The notes beneath the pieces were generated by a model, which did not search any database, was not told where the DNA came from, and worked only from the letters and a program-made list of their open reading frames with translations. A stretch of DNA of 64,000 nucleotides from Rapana venosa (taxonomy: Eukaryota > Mollusca > Gastropoda > Neogastropoda > Muricidae), in NCBI GenBank assembly GCA_028751875.1, contig CM054155.1:52282971-52346970 (forward strand). The letters run 5' to 3'. Each line of letters starts with the position of its first letter. Position 1 is the first letter of the stretch. Made by a program: the position numbers and the translations under genes. Positions 35,555 through 45,415 of the stretch are shown piece by piece.

Positions 35555-38500
35555 CAAAACCAGTAGCAGCATAATAACAACAAGCTTAAAGCTTATATGT
35601 GCTCACAGATATCATTAATATGGCGACTGGTGGACAGAACAACTGTCCCCTTCATGAGAATGTTCAGGGCTGTTGGCATTCTTATTTTTTCAGACATTGA
35701 ATATATAAATGGGAGGGTAATTGAATGCAGGGGTGAGTGAGTTAGCTTAAATGAAAGATTGAATGAATGAGTGACTGAGTGATCAATCCATTGATCGGTT
35801 GATCAAAATCTTGAATATTGTGAAGACCAATAACATATTATTCTTGGTCTGATTTTTTCCCTTGTAATCCCCCCTCTCTCTCTTTTTTCTTGTTGCAGGA
35901 CCTGAAATTTCAGTCACAGAACTAATGCCTACAGGGAATGTGTCGCATGGATTGGTGTGGGCGTATTATCTTCGTTATCTGAAAATTATCCTGCCAAGTG
36001 AGGAAACGTTACGTTCGAAATGAGATTATCAGTGCATGTTTTGTAGGTGTATCATTAGTCAGTATAACTCATAGTTGTTTTTATCTTTAACAGGTGAATC
36101 GTTGTTAACATAACAGTGCCATCTGACTGTATTGTATTGCATTGTACTGTATTGTATTGTACTGTACTGTATTGTATTATGACAATTATATTGCATTGTA
36201 TACCACTTGAAGTCAAGGCAGATTCCTCTGAGTGACATTCAGCTTGCTGTCCCCGGGGAGAGCACGTCGCCACAAGAGCAGCGCCACCCTTTATTTGTTT
36301 CCTTATCAGAGAGGCTTTTTCTACATCATTTTTCATGGACAACTCTCTGTGGCCGTGGGTTCTTTTACGTGCGTGAAATGCGTGTTGCACACGGTACCTA
36401 TCGTCTCATCCGAAAGACTAGCTCCCAGACCACCACTCACGGTCTAGTGGAGGGGGGAAAGTTTCGGGTACAACCGGGGACCAAACCACAACACACTTCC
36501 AACCCGGACTTTTTGCTTTGTAGGCAGGTGCGTTAGCTCTAGACCACTGATCCCCTGAATGCTGCTGCTGGCCACTCCCCAGCTTAACGCCTCAAGGGTC
36601 CTCCAGAACATAAAGTCTGACCCCCCTTGTCACACCTGAGAATCACTGCCAGATGGAGAATACACACTGGATGAGACGTTTTTGTGTATGACTCTTTTCC
36701 GGTACCTCGACATACATGCAGCCATACTCCGACTTCAGAGGAACTTTTTCTCCTTTAAGAGAGAGAACCGATTGTTATTGCTAAGAGTTTGTCATGGTCA
36801 AAGGCACTCTCAACGTACCTATTTAAAGCATAGCATCATGTTGATGATCATAGGCGATGGCACTGTGTTTGCATCAGTGACTGACGGAGGTTGTAGCCTG
36901 GGTCTTCTTAGTTTGATGAATTAACTGGACAACCTCAGCACCATTGCTTGAAGGACCGCAAAGACCACTTTGGCACTGACATTGAATTCATCAGTATCAC
37001 CACCAGGCCAGCAGCATTATTGCTGTCACGATTGTTGATTTAGACGCTGGACATGGCACAGCCCAAGAGGAGATCACTACAATCAAAAAGACTGCATCAT
37101 GGTCAGACAAAGCTTTCAATCAAGAGCCAATATTGCGAAGACCAGGAGCTTTCCAGGGTCAGACATAGGAAGCGACCATGTGCTTGTGATGATGGCATTT
37201 AGACAGCCTCAAGAGAATTAAGAAGCAGGGAAATTTAAGGAAAAAGTTCCATCTTGACAAACTAAAGGACCTAATCATATCAGAAAACTTCAAAGCAACC
37301 ATAGGAGGAAAATTTGCTCCACTCCTCATTCTCAACAATCAGGACACTAAAGCAGATACCTTGATCAACATCCTTAACATTGGGGTGACTGAAACAGCCA
37401 ACAACATCCTTGGCAAACACTGGCCATGTAAAAAGCACTGGCTCACAGAAAATATTCTCACAATTGTAGAGAACTGAAGAAAAGGAAGAAGGAGACAGAA
37501 GGTGCAAAGCTATACAGAGAAGGCAATCAGCAAGTTAAAAAAGTCATGAAAAAAGCAAGAAGATACTGATTGTAGAACAGAGCTACAGTATCAAAGAAAA
37601 GCTGAGGAATAACAACAGCAAGAAAGCCCACCAGCTTGTGAAAGACCTGATAAGCTCGAAACAAGGGAGAACTATACTATCCAAGACACAACAGGGAAAT
37701 GTCTCACAGAAGATAAAGATATTTTACAGCGCTATATAAATCCCATACATTATTATTATTATTACTATTATTATTATTATTATTATTATTATTTAAGCAA
37801 CCAAAACAACATAACATAAAAGGGTCCTGCTGTTCTCTCTGGGGACAGCAGCCCGAGTTTACTAATGACAAATCTGTCCTGAATGAACGTTGTGTACACG
37901 ACACGACACGACACGACACGACACATTACACGGCACCACACTTCAGTACACGACACTACACGACACGATACAATACGACACAACACAAGACAATACAATG
38001 ACGACACAAAGCAACACAACTCAACACAGCATGGCACATCACGACACAATAGCACATGGGCTTGCTCCTGACAATTCCTGCAAGCCAAACTGGACAACCC
38101 AAATCTGATTCTCTCCTCCTCAACAACAGGTTTAAAGGAGCGGATCGACAATTGGTGTACAAAGGATAAATGCCTCGACGTGCACATGCCCCGGAAGCTG
38201 TACATTCTAGTTCCGGCCAGTTGCCACTGCCCTGAAAGGATCAAGAGTGACGATGACCGGATCCAGTTTTGTGACCGTCTGGAATCCATGCGCATAAATT
38301 CAGCTGGCAGCATGGGGCGTTGCTATGACTTGTCAGTGTGGAACCTGCAGAAAAACGGGCAGGTAGGATGCTTTCTGGTTCCTTCGTTTGTTTGTTTGCT
38401 GGATTGCTGCGTTGTTTGCTTTTACAGGAGCCGATTTTCAAGTTTCTAAAATGGGCTGACACAGGTGTCATTTTGAAGTTTGGCCCAGGGGGTGATGTCT

Positions 38501-40805
38501 GTCTGTCTGTCTGTCTGTATGCATGTATGTCTGTATGTATTTATGTATGCATGTATGTGTGTGTATGCATGTATGTATGTATGTATGTATGTATGCATGT
38601 ATGTATGTATGTATGTGTGTGTGTGTATGTATGTATGTGTGTGTATGTATGTATTTATGTATGTATGTGTGCATATGCATGTATGTATGTATGTATGTGT
38701 GTATGTGTGTGTGTGTATGTGTGTGTATGTATGTATGTGTGTGTATGTATGTATGCATGCATGTATGTATGTGTGTGTGTGTATGTATGTATGTGTGTGT
38801 ATGTATGTGTGTATGTATGTATGTACGTGTGCATGTGTGCATGTATGTATGTATGTATGTGTGTGTGTATGTACGTGTGTATGTGTGCATGTATGTATGT
38901 ATGTATGTATGTACGTGTGCATGCATGTATTGTATGTATGTATGTATGTATGTATGTATGTATGTGTGTATGTATGTACGTGTGTATGTGTGTATGTATG
39001 TATGTATGTATGTATGTATGTGTGTGTATGTATGTATGTATATGTATGTATGTGTATGTATGTATGTGTGTATGTATGTACGTGTGTATGTATGTATGTA
39101 TGTATGTGTCTGCATGTATGTATGTATGTACGTAGGTATGCATGTATGGCGTAATCTGCTCTGTGGGGTGGGGGTGGGGGGTGTTGGCTCTTCAGAATAA
39201 ATAGCATTCTCCCTTCTAGATATTCTGTGCTAGAAGTGTTACCCTTTTCTATCCCTCTGTGTCTCTGTCTTCTTGTCTGACCTTTGTGTCGTGTCAAGTC
39301 CACTCTGCTGTCTTTGTTCAGCAAATGGTACAGTAAGTCTAGTGTTTTCATACCTGCCTGTATTGTTTTGTTCTGGTGACCAGGCACTGATATTGCAAAC
39401 ATTGGGGTAGGAGGGCACAGGATCTTCATGCTGCAGTGTTGTTTGTCTGTATGGAGTTAATCTCAGTTTGTTGTTGTACATTGGCTGTTCATCAGCATCC
39501 CCCCTTCCCCCCACCTTTTTGTTTTTGCACCCTTTTTGTTATAACCTGGGGATGATAAATTTACTTCTGTTTTTTTATTTTATTTATTTTATATTTATTT
39601 ATTTGAGAATAATGGAATAAGCTTTCATGTGCTTTTTACATCTAGTCCCTGTGTGTATACAGCTGTGTACATTTTGTTATCTGTTCCCATCGGCACACTA
39701 TGGCCAACTTCCATTGGAACAGGTTTTAACGTGTGTGCAAGACGTTCTGCATGCGTTCACACACGGGACCTTGGTTTATAGTCTCATCTAACGGACTTTT
39801 GGGGAGAGGGGAGTCAGCGCTGATGTTAACTCCAGAGAAAAATTCCTTTTGAAGGAGATTCGAACCCGGGTCAGCAGATCACAAATGCATCACTCACCCA
39901 CCAGGCTGTCCCATACCCCTATGGAGTAGCTGGCATCCTTAGCACGGTCTGGTTTTATTGGCCCTGTGGAATGAAGCTATTGCACCATTTGTCTTTTTTC
40001 AGGTTGACCATGTAAGATATTTGAAGAGAAAAGATGGCGCTGAATTTGAACTTGATACAATGTCACTGGAGTCGCATTAATTAAATAAAGTGACAGCCCT
40101 GAGGTGGTACCTGTGGTGGATGGGGCGATAAACAGAAAACCAAATGACCATTCGCTTAATTCACCCTCTCGTCCCCTTTCAGTAAAACTGGTGTCTGTGT
40201 GTGTGTGTGTGGCAGATTTTTCAGTTTGTTGCTGAGTATGCTGCCATTGTTGATGTATTGTACCTGATGGATGAGGAGAGAAATGCTGGTCTGGACAGTC
40301 AGCTCAGACGACAAGAAAGGAACAACTTCTTCACATTGCTGGACAACATCTTAGAGAAGAAGGGCTTAGACCTTTCCGCCCAACTCATCTACTTCCATGG
40401 TGAGTGAGTGAGTGAGAGAGAGAGTGTACATACGTTTACATACGTACATACATACATACCTATGTATGTATGTATGTATGTATGTATGTTTGTATATGTG
40501 TGTGTTTGTGTGTATGAATGTTTGTGTGTGTGTATGTATGTATGTATGTATGTGTGTGGTGTGTTTGTGTGTATGTATGCATTTATGAATGTATGTATGT
40601 ATGTATGTATGTATGTATGTAGTATGTGTGTGTTTGTGTGTATGTATGCATTTATGTATGTATGTATGTAGTATGTATGTATATATGTATGTATACATGT
40701 ATGCCTTTTATGTGTATGTATGTATGTATGCATGTATGTAGGTAGGTAGGCCTTCTATATGTATACATATATGTATGTATGTATTACATAGGTAGGTAGG
40801 CCTTT

Positions 40806-40837
<32 letters not shown>

Positions 40838-42175
40838 TGTATGTATGTATGTATGTATGTATGTGTGTATTGTATTACGTAGGTGAGTAGGATTTTTGTA
40901 TGTGTGTCTGTATGTATGTATGTATGTGTGTGTGTCTGTATGTAGGTATGTATGTATGTGTGTGTCTGTATGTAGGTATGTAGTTTGTATGTAGGTTATG
41001 TTATATGTATGTGTGTAGTATGTATGTATGTATGTAGTATGTATGTATGTATGTATGTATACATGTATGTATGTATGTGTGTATGTATGTGTGTATGTAG
41101 GTATGTATGTATGTATGCATGTGTGTATATGTATGTATGTAGTATGTATGTATGTATGTATGTATGTGTGTATGTGTGTGTGTATGTATGTGTGTATGTA
41201 GGTATGTATGTATGTATGCATGTATGTATGTATGTAGGTATGTAGGCCTTCTATGTGTATGTGGACTAGTATGCATGTGTGTATGTATGTATGTATGTAT
41301 TTGTGTATGTATTTGTGTATGTGTGCATGTTTGTATGTATGTATGTATGTATGTTTGAATGTTTGTCTGTCTGTCTGTCTGTCTGGTCTGGCTGGCTGGA
41401 TGGATGGATGATGGATGGATGGATATCATGGGATGGGATATCTCAGTGGTTAGAGCACTCGCTTTCCCCCAGCTAAGGTTAAGCAGCATCGAGTGTGATT
41501 ACCAATTGGATGGGTGACCGTTTACGCGCCTTGGCTTCAGTACAGTTCCCCCAGCTGTAAATGGGTACCTGCCCTCTTTAGGGTCAGGGAAGGTAAAGCT
41601 ACTAGAGAGAGGAGATGGGCGCCGCCTTCAAGATGCTGGCCCCTAGAGAAGTGAGGTCTCTGATGCCTCGCTCCCCAACCACCACATAGATTATTGGAAC
41701 ACCTTTACCATTTTACCTTTATGTATGTCTGTATGTATGTCTGTCTGTATGTCTGTCTGTATATATGCATGTATGTATGTAAGTATGTATGTATGCATGT
41801 GTGTATGTATGTATGTATGCATGTGTGTGTGTATATGCTTGTAAGTATGTATGTATGCATGCATGTATGTATGTATATGTATGTCTGTATATATGCATGT
41901 ATGTATGTATATGTATGTATGTATGTATGCATGTATGTATGTATGTATATGTATGTATGTATGCATGTATGTATGTATATGCATGTAACTATGTATGTAT
42001 GCATGTATGCATGTATGTATGTATATGTATGTATGTATGTATGTATGTATGCATGTATGTATGTATGTATGTATGTATGTATGCATGTATGTATGTATAT
42101 GCATGTAAGTAAGTATGTATGTATGCATGCATGTATGTATGTATTTGTATGTCTGTATATATGCATGTATGTATG

Positions 42176-42209
<34 letters not shown>

Positions 42210-43536
42210 TGTATGTATGTATGTATGTATGCATGTATGTATGTATATGTATCTATGTATGCATGTATGTATGTATATGCATGTAAGTATGTATGTATGC
42301 ATGAATGTATGTATGTATATGTATGTATGTATGTATGTATGCATGTATGTATGCATATATGTATATGTACGTATGTATGCATGTATGTATGCATGTATGT
42401 ATGTATGTTTGTTTGTTTGTTTGTATGCAAGTTTTATGTATGTATACATGCATGTTTATAGTGTATTGTATTGTATACCACTTCAAGTTGTAGCAGGTTT
42501 CTCTGAGTGGGAAAGCGTGTCGCCACAAGAACAGCACCACCCATTTTTCCCCCTTTCCCATCTGCAGCTGTATTTGTTTCCCTACCAGAGTGGCTTTTTC
42601 TACAGCATTTTGCCAGGGACAACCCTCTTGTTGCCATGGGTTCTTTTATGAGCACTAAATGAGTATTGCACATGGGACTTTGGTTTGTTGTCTCATCCAA
42701 AAGACTAGCACCCAGACCACCACTCACGGTTTAGTGATGGGGAAAAGTTTCTGGCCCAAGTGGGGATCAAACCCCTGCACTCTTTGAACCTGGACTTTTT
42801 GCTCTCTAGGGAGGTGTGTGACCTCTAGACCACTGATGTGTCTGTTTGTCGTCTGTCTGTCTGTCTGTATGTATGTATGTATGTCTGCTTGTATGTGTGT
42901 ATGTTTGTCTGTCTGTCTATCTATCTATCTATATATCTATCTATGTATATATATATATATGTATGTCTGTTGGTGTGTCTGTCTGATGTCTGTCTGTCTG
43001 TCTTTATGTATGTATGTGTATGTGTCTGTCTGTCTGTCTTTATGTATGTATGTATGTATGTATGTTTGTATGTATGAATGTTTGTATATGTATGGATGTA
43101 TGTATGTCTGTATGTATGTATCATGTATGTTTGTATGTATGAATGTCTGACTGTCTGTATATATATATATATATATGTCTGTCTGTCTGAATGTCTATGT
43201 CATTCTGCATTGTGGGCAGACACGGGTGGAGCAGGGCAGAAGCCTCTGTCTGACGTCCTGGCTCCTTACGTGGAAAGAGACAGGCTGTGCTCCCCACCCG
43301 CCGCTCAACCCAACCACGCCGAAGACAGAGACAGACAAGACGCCGCTGTGTCTGACCCTGGTTGCACAGGGAGGGAGGGAGACAAAGGCACAGTGCCCCC
43401 TGTTCTTTCCACCTCCCTTGAGGCGTCCAGGAAAACAGCTGGGATGCCACCCTGCATTAACCAACACCCACCCCCCACCTTTCTCCAATCTACAGAGAGG
43501 GAGAGAGATTCTGTACATAAACAGAGAAATGAATGA
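32517..43536 (+). CDS. STING1: TIR-STING fusion receptor gene (six exons, N-terminal start uncertain)
   Basis: STING binds cyclic dinucleotides such as 2'3'-cGAMP and starts innate antiviral signalling. Here it is fused behind a TIR domain, an architecture known in oyster and in bacteria. Exons at 32517-32735, 34873-35051, 35899-35997, 38130-38362, 40216-40399 and 43220-43536 all have AG/GT borders and matching phases (2, 1, 1, 0, 1) and join to 409 residues. Numbering from the first full codon: TIR about 4-133, linker to 145, STING ligand-binding domain about 146-325, tail 326-409. No multi-pass membrane region precedes the STING domain, unlike vertebrate STING. Homology is assigned by recognition of motifs (SHGLVWAYYLRYLKIILP, RKLYILVP, NGQ, VAEYA), not by a search. 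The AATAAA at 43894 could end the transcript. Whether 31487-31581 supplies the start is open. Confidence 0.9.
32731..33030. repeat. 20-bp tandem repeat, 15 units, starting on the exon donor
   Basis: Fifteen exact 20-bp periods of the form TCTGTAATGCCGCTTTCCAG. The first unit includes the last five exon bases and the GTAATG donor of the first TIR exon. From about unit 8 the units alternate in pairs (TTTCC/TTTGC, TATCTG/TGTCTG), giving a 40-bp sub-period. Each unit carries a donor-like GTAATG and many carry an acceptor-like CTTTCCAG. Confidence 0.95.
33090..33445 (-). repeat. tRNA-derived SINE, family A (copy 4)
   Basis: On the minus strand: head TGGTGGTCTATCTCAATGCC, box B-like CTGGTTCGATCCC, the ACTAGATCTTGAGTAATGGT middle, and a CTCTCTCCGGGAAGAGC inverted repeat. 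It lies in a TIR-STING intron. Confidence 0.8.
33690..33795 (+). repeat. tRNA-derived SINE head, family D
   Basis: GCCGCCTTGGCGCAGTGGTT (box A) and TAGGTTCAAATCCC (box B) are spaced as in a tRNA, followed by GGAATTTTTCGG and non-tRNA sequence. It does not fold as an intact tRNA (no matching acceptor stem seen), so it is a SINE rather than a tRNA gene. Confidence 0.6.
33800..34140 (+). pseudogene. 3' piece of an RNase H-bearing LINE
   Basis: Encodes RRAEIVLTSIHMSQSHNTLV, then LLEAERTPWCFTCDAGISIK and LLLCRDVRDVR, the cysteine-bearing C-terminal segment downstream of RNase H in I/Jockey-type LINEs. The same segment (HSHLLKGEGTPWCVTCG) occurs in the minus-strand element at 61485-64000. It is 5'-truncated and lies in a TIR-STING intron. 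Confidence 0.7.
34427..34775 (+). repeat. Chimeric tRNA/5S rRNA SINE, family C (copy 1)
   Basis: Starts with a tRNA box A (GGGATAGCTCAGTGGTCGGA). It then continues at 34472-34516 as 5S rRNA: AAGTTAAGCAGCATCGAGC, GTGGTTACCAGTTGGATGGG, TGACCG, the internal promoter part of animal 5S genes. No tRNA box B is present. The body has TAAATGGGTACCTGCCCTCT and TTAGGGTCAGGGAAGGTAAA. The tail runs TACCTACCTTTA, then GCGACAGCCCCGATATGGCC, a motif also at 40083 and 46740. Confidence 0.8.
34873..35051 (+). CDS. STING1: TIR-STING exon: second half of TIR domain
   Basis: The acceptor TGTGTGCAG is followed by one base completing leucine, then CQFVLHLSVSEMYNSQ (helix C), RALIVPVIYDVPEKKVP (strand D), CLRTLSQVDM and DPNYQRKLISILK (last strand and helix, box 3 region). 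The usual W-C-x-x-E at the start of helix C reads L-C-Q-F-V, so the glutamate that is catalytic in NADase TIRs is valine (residue 77). The donor AAAG-GTTTGA leaves one base, phase 1. Confidence 0.9.
35499..35553. repeat. (TA)n microsatellite
   Basis: About 50 bp of alternating TA in the second TIR-STING intron. The rest of that intron (35052-35898) shows nothing recognisable. Confidence 0.95.
35899..35997 (+). CDS. STING1: TIR-STING exon: linker and first STING helix
   Basis: The acceptor CTTGTTGCAG and two bases complete glycine, then PEISVTELMPTG leads into NVSHGLVWAYYLRYLKIILP, the dimer-forming first helix of the STING ligand domain. Tyr159 aligns with human Tyr167, which stacks on the ligand, and Tyr155 with Tyr163. 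Human Ser162 and Gly166 are Ala and Arg here. The donor CCAA-GTGAGG is phase 1. The exon is only 99 bp and would be missed by ORF-length filters. Confidence 0.92.
36120..36552 (-). repeat. tRNA-derived SINE, family A (copy 5) with pentamer tail
   Basis: The minus-strand head is CAGTGGTCTAGAGCTAACGC, with the TCTTTCGGATGAGACGATAG middle, the GCTCTCCCCGGGGACAGC inverted repeat, and an expanded (TACAA)n-type tail at 36128-36200. Confidence 0.87.
36600..36870 (+). repeat. Unclassified interspersed repeat (copy 2)
   Basis: The partner of 14590-14870, sharing ordered blocks over about 250 bp. No coding frame. Confidence 0.5.
37070..37725 (+). pseudogene. RTE-like LINE, fragment between endonuclease and RT
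   Basis: Plus-strand frames include SRPGAFQGQT (normally SFPGADIGSDH), then LKRIKKQGNLRKKFHLDKLK, TLINILNIGVTETANNILGK and KKAHQLVKDLISSKQGRT, the region linking endonuclease to RT in RTE elements. Stops and small deletions are present. It joins abruptly to a SINE/LINE tail at 37726. Confidence 0.7.
37726..37795 (+). repeat. Retroelement tail with (ATT)n
   Basis: CAGCGCTATATAAATCCCAT, then ACATTATTATT repeated. It is the same 3' end as the family-B SINE and the LINE at 13150, but with only about 25 bp of element left before the microsatellite. Confidence 0.75.
37820..38060 (+). repeat. Family-A SINE 3' remnant with (ACACG)n tail
   Basis: CCTGCTGTTCTCTCTGGGGA and CAGCAGCCCGAGTTTACTAA match the family-A inverted-repeat region. 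The tail has expanded into (ACACG)n and derivatives for about 150 bp. Confidence 0.7.
38130..38362 (+). CDS. STING1: TIR-STING exon: STING core, ligand lid arginine
   Basis: The acceptor CAACAACAG gives the serine-leucine junction that restores the STING helix (ILPSLKERIDNW, compare ILPELQARI in human). Then come MPRKLYILVPASC, the acidic DDDRIQFCDRL and SAGSMGRCYDLSVW. Arg229 and Tyr231 align with human Arg238 and Tyr240 of the ligand lid; human Arg232 is Ser. It ends NLQKNGQ, matching human ELLENGQ, at the donor CAG-GTAGGA, phase 0. Confidence 0.93.
38498..39150. repeat. (ATGT)n array, TIR-STING intron
   Basis: About 650 bp of ATGT units with GTGT and GCAT variants. Long Tyr-Val-Cys-Met frames on one strand and Thr-Tyr-Ile-His frames on the other are by-products. 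Confidence 0.97.
39345..40145 (+). repeat. Unclassified interspersed repeat R (copy 1), split by a SINE
   Basis: Shared with 46365-46800: TGTTCTGGTGACCAGG, TATAACCTGGGGATGAT, TTCAGGTTGACCATGTAAGA, ATTTGAAG and GTGACAGCCCTGA.GTGG. A family-B SINE at 39590-39917 separates the two halves here. Confidence 0.65.
39590..39917 (-). repeat. tRNA-derived SINE, family B (copy in intron)
   Basis: Minus-strand head GGGACAGCCTGGTGGGTGAG, box B GGGTTCGAATCTCC, and the GTTAACATCAGCGCTGACTC body. Inserted in repeat R. Confidence 0.85.
40216..40399 (+). CDS. STING1: TIR-STING exon: STING C-terminal helices
   Basis: Encodes IFQFVAEYAAIVDVLYLMDE, then RRQERNNFFTLLDNILEKKG and LSAQLIYFH, matching the human LEYATPLQTL to IAYQEP region. 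Glu250 aligns with human Glu260; human Thr263 is Ala. The acceptor is GTGTGGCAG directly after (GT)n instead of a normal pyrimidine tract. A stronger-looking acceptor, CCCCTTTCAG at 40173-40182, would put TAA in frame at once. The donor lies in GTGAGTGAGTGAGTGAG. Phase 1 out. Confidence 0.92.
40430..41385. repeat. (ATGT)n array, last TIR-STING intron, block 1
   Basis: Begins within 40 bp of the exon donor through (GTGA)n and (GAGA)n, then ATGT units with AGGT-, TTGT- and GTGT-variant stretches. Confidence 0.97.
41429..41720 (+). repeat. Chimeric tRNA/5S rRNA SINE, family C (copy 2)
   Basis: GGGATATCTCAGTGGTTAGA, then GGTTAAGCAGCATCGAGTG and TTGGATGGGTGACCG (5S part), AAATGGGTACCTGCCCTCTT and AGATGGGCGCCGCC. 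Inserted in (ATGT)n. Confidence 0.85.
41721..42440. repeat. (ATGT)n array, last TIR-STING intron, block 2
   Basis: Continues the array with ATGC- and ATAT-variant units, ending in (TTTG)n. Confidence 0.97.
42458..42838 (-). repeat. tRNA-derived SINE, family A (copy 6)
   Basis: Minus-strand head CAGTGGTCTAGAGGTCACAC, then TAGTCTTTTGGATGAGACAA and CTGGTAGGGAAACAAATACA, and a short (TACAA)n tail. Inserted in the (ATGT)n block. Confidence 0.87.
42839..43195. repeat. (CTGT)n/(ATGT)n array, block 3
   Basis: Mixed CTGT, ATGT and (TA)n units running to 25 bp before the acceptor of the last coding exon. Confidence 0.95.
43220..43536 (+). CDS. STING1: TIR-STING last coding exon: end of STING domain and C-terminal tail
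   Basis: The acceptor TTGTGGGCAG and phase 1 give aspartate, then TGGAGQKPLSDVLAPYVERD, which closes the STING domain (compare SLSQEVLRHL in human). About 84 further residues form a proline- and charge-rich tail ending REEDS-like repeats (TERERDSVHKQRNE). The last codons and the TGA stop lie where the exon enters an (ATGA)n/(AG)n microsatellite, so tail length may vary between alleles. I do not see a vertebrate LPLRT/SD or pLxIS signalling motif. Confidence 0.75.
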
Positions 43537-43564
43537 ATGAATGAATGGATGGATGGATGAATGA

Positions 43565-43619
<55 letters not shown>

Positions 43620-43693
43620 TGAATGAATGAATGAATGAATGAATAAATGAATGAATGAATAAATGAATGAATGAGAGAAAGGGAATGAATGAA

Positions 43694-43753
<60 letters not shown>

Positions 43754-43900
43754 TCTTGTTATGAGCAGAATCAATGCATACAGTCATGTGGCTGCACACG
43801 TGAGTATTCTGTAAGGTACCATGGTAAGGGAGGCAACCCATTTCCTGGTGAAAGACTTGGACTATGATCATACTTTGTGCTGTTTAGAACAATAATAAAG
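43537..43900 (+). other. TIR-STING 3' UTR: (GAAT)n/(AG)n and polyadenylation signal
   Basis: After the stop, (AATG)n and two long (AG)n blocks fill 43540-43750. AATAAA at 43894-43899 is the first good signal and would end the mRNA near 43915. Inferred from sequence only. Confidence 0.55.
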
Positions 43901-43915
43901 ATTGCGTCCTTAAGT

Positions 43916-44399
43916 TGTTGTTGGAATGTGGACAAAGGCAACAGACAAACAAAAATCCTCAATGGAAACTGACCTTTGTCCTTCAGCAGGTGGGCTGCCA
44001 GTGCCCAGACTGCAGATCACAAGACAGACAAGTGCATCAACACACACCATTCCTGTTGCTGTTGTGGGCTTGTGAATAGGGTAAAACGACAGACTTTCCT
44101 GCAAAAGTTAGGGAGTACTTGTTGGAAGTTCGCAGTGTGGACTGAGGTTTTATTGATGTAATATCTTGTTATTGCCATTGTTGTGGGTCATGTTTTTATG
44201 TGTGTTGATACAAACCAATGTGTGAAGCAGTTTAAAGACAATTTCTAATTCCCTTTAGACCAGGTTTGAGCAGTTGAACGCCATAGTCAAGTTCAACTTA
44301 ACTTAACTGCCTTCATCACTGCTGTCTTTGGAAAGAGCTTCACACAATGCTAGGAGGGTTTGCCATTTCTCTCTGTCTCTGCTGAGGTCTATATTATCG
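43916..44399. other. Non-coding sequence
   Basis: No supported gene. A 61-codon frame at 43976-44161 with a cysteine cluster has no recognised motif. Confidence 0.4.
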
Positions 44400-45415
44400 G
44401 TTTATCACAATGTCAGAAATGAGCTTTCCAAAGCATCTGATCTCGCTCATAGCACATTTGTACTCAGATCAGAAAGCAACCATCGGATGGAATGGCGAGT
44501 ACTGTGAGTTCTATGTTATAAAAAAGAGTCCATCAGGGTTGCATATTATTCCCTCATCTTGTCAACATATGTATAGTAATGATCATGAGGAAGGTGGACA
44601 TAGATGACATGGGCATTGAAATAGGAGGCAGAAACATCACCTACCTCAGGTACTCTGATGACATGGCACTCGTGGCCAGTGGTGACACAAGCATGAGGAG
44701 AATTCTCTGCAGAGATGATGCAGAGGGCAACACTGCTGGCCTGAAGTTCAATGCCAAATAGACCAAAGTGAGCACAGTAATGATACAGTCTTCCCGCAGA
44801 ATATAAACATCAATGGAACAGATCTTGAATAACGTTCTAAATTTCAAATATTTAGGCTCAGTGAAAGAGGATAATGGCTCCTGTTTACAAGCCATTCTGG
44901 CTAGAATCGGTATGGCCAAGCAAAAACTGATCCCATTTAACATTTGGAAAAACAGGCATACCAAAATAAGAATTGTCAAAACACTTATCTGGCCTGTAAT
45001 GCTGTATGGGTCAAAAGCCAATACACTCGACAATGGAAGAAAAAATGCAGCCAAAATGTTGCTGCAAGGGACTTCAAGAGTCAAATGGTCAGACAGAAAA
45101 TAAATAAAAGCATTATTGATGAAATATCAGTGCAAAGACAAATGTTGGCTGAAATTTTAAGTGCAGCTTGGGATATGTTGGTGATGCAAACAGAACCACA
45201 CAGACAAATCTGAGGACAGTTCTCCAAGGTAAGGTTGAGGGCAGAAGAAAAAGAGGCAGACCACCAACATCCGACACTGCCTACATCACTGAGATAAGTG
45301 GTCTGGGAGGAGGGCTACAAGAGATTGTAGAGCTCGGTAGAGACAAAGATGGCGAGCCCTGGTGGCATTGCGTGGAGATCCTGCTGAGGGAAAGGCAATG
45401 GAGACAGTTGAGTTG
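44400..45415 (+). pseudogene. RTE-like LINE, RT C-terminal half
   Basis: The frames include MSFPKHLISLIAHLYSDQKA, then NITYLRYSDDMALVASGD (the YxDD catalytic box as YSDD), LNFKYLGSVKEDNGSCLQAI, KIRIVKTLIWPVMLYGSKA and RTVLQGKVEGRRKRGRP. Stops and frameshifts separate them. It ends with LLRERQWRQLS. It is related to the other RTE tails in the window but more diverged. Confidence 0.85.

Noticed and set aside
38446..39429. Very long open frames (up to 327 codons) on both strands in the (ATGT)n arrays, also at 40366-42651
   Set aside because: They are simply the repeat read in frames without stops; the amino-acid content is the repeat itself and all frames are open on both strands.
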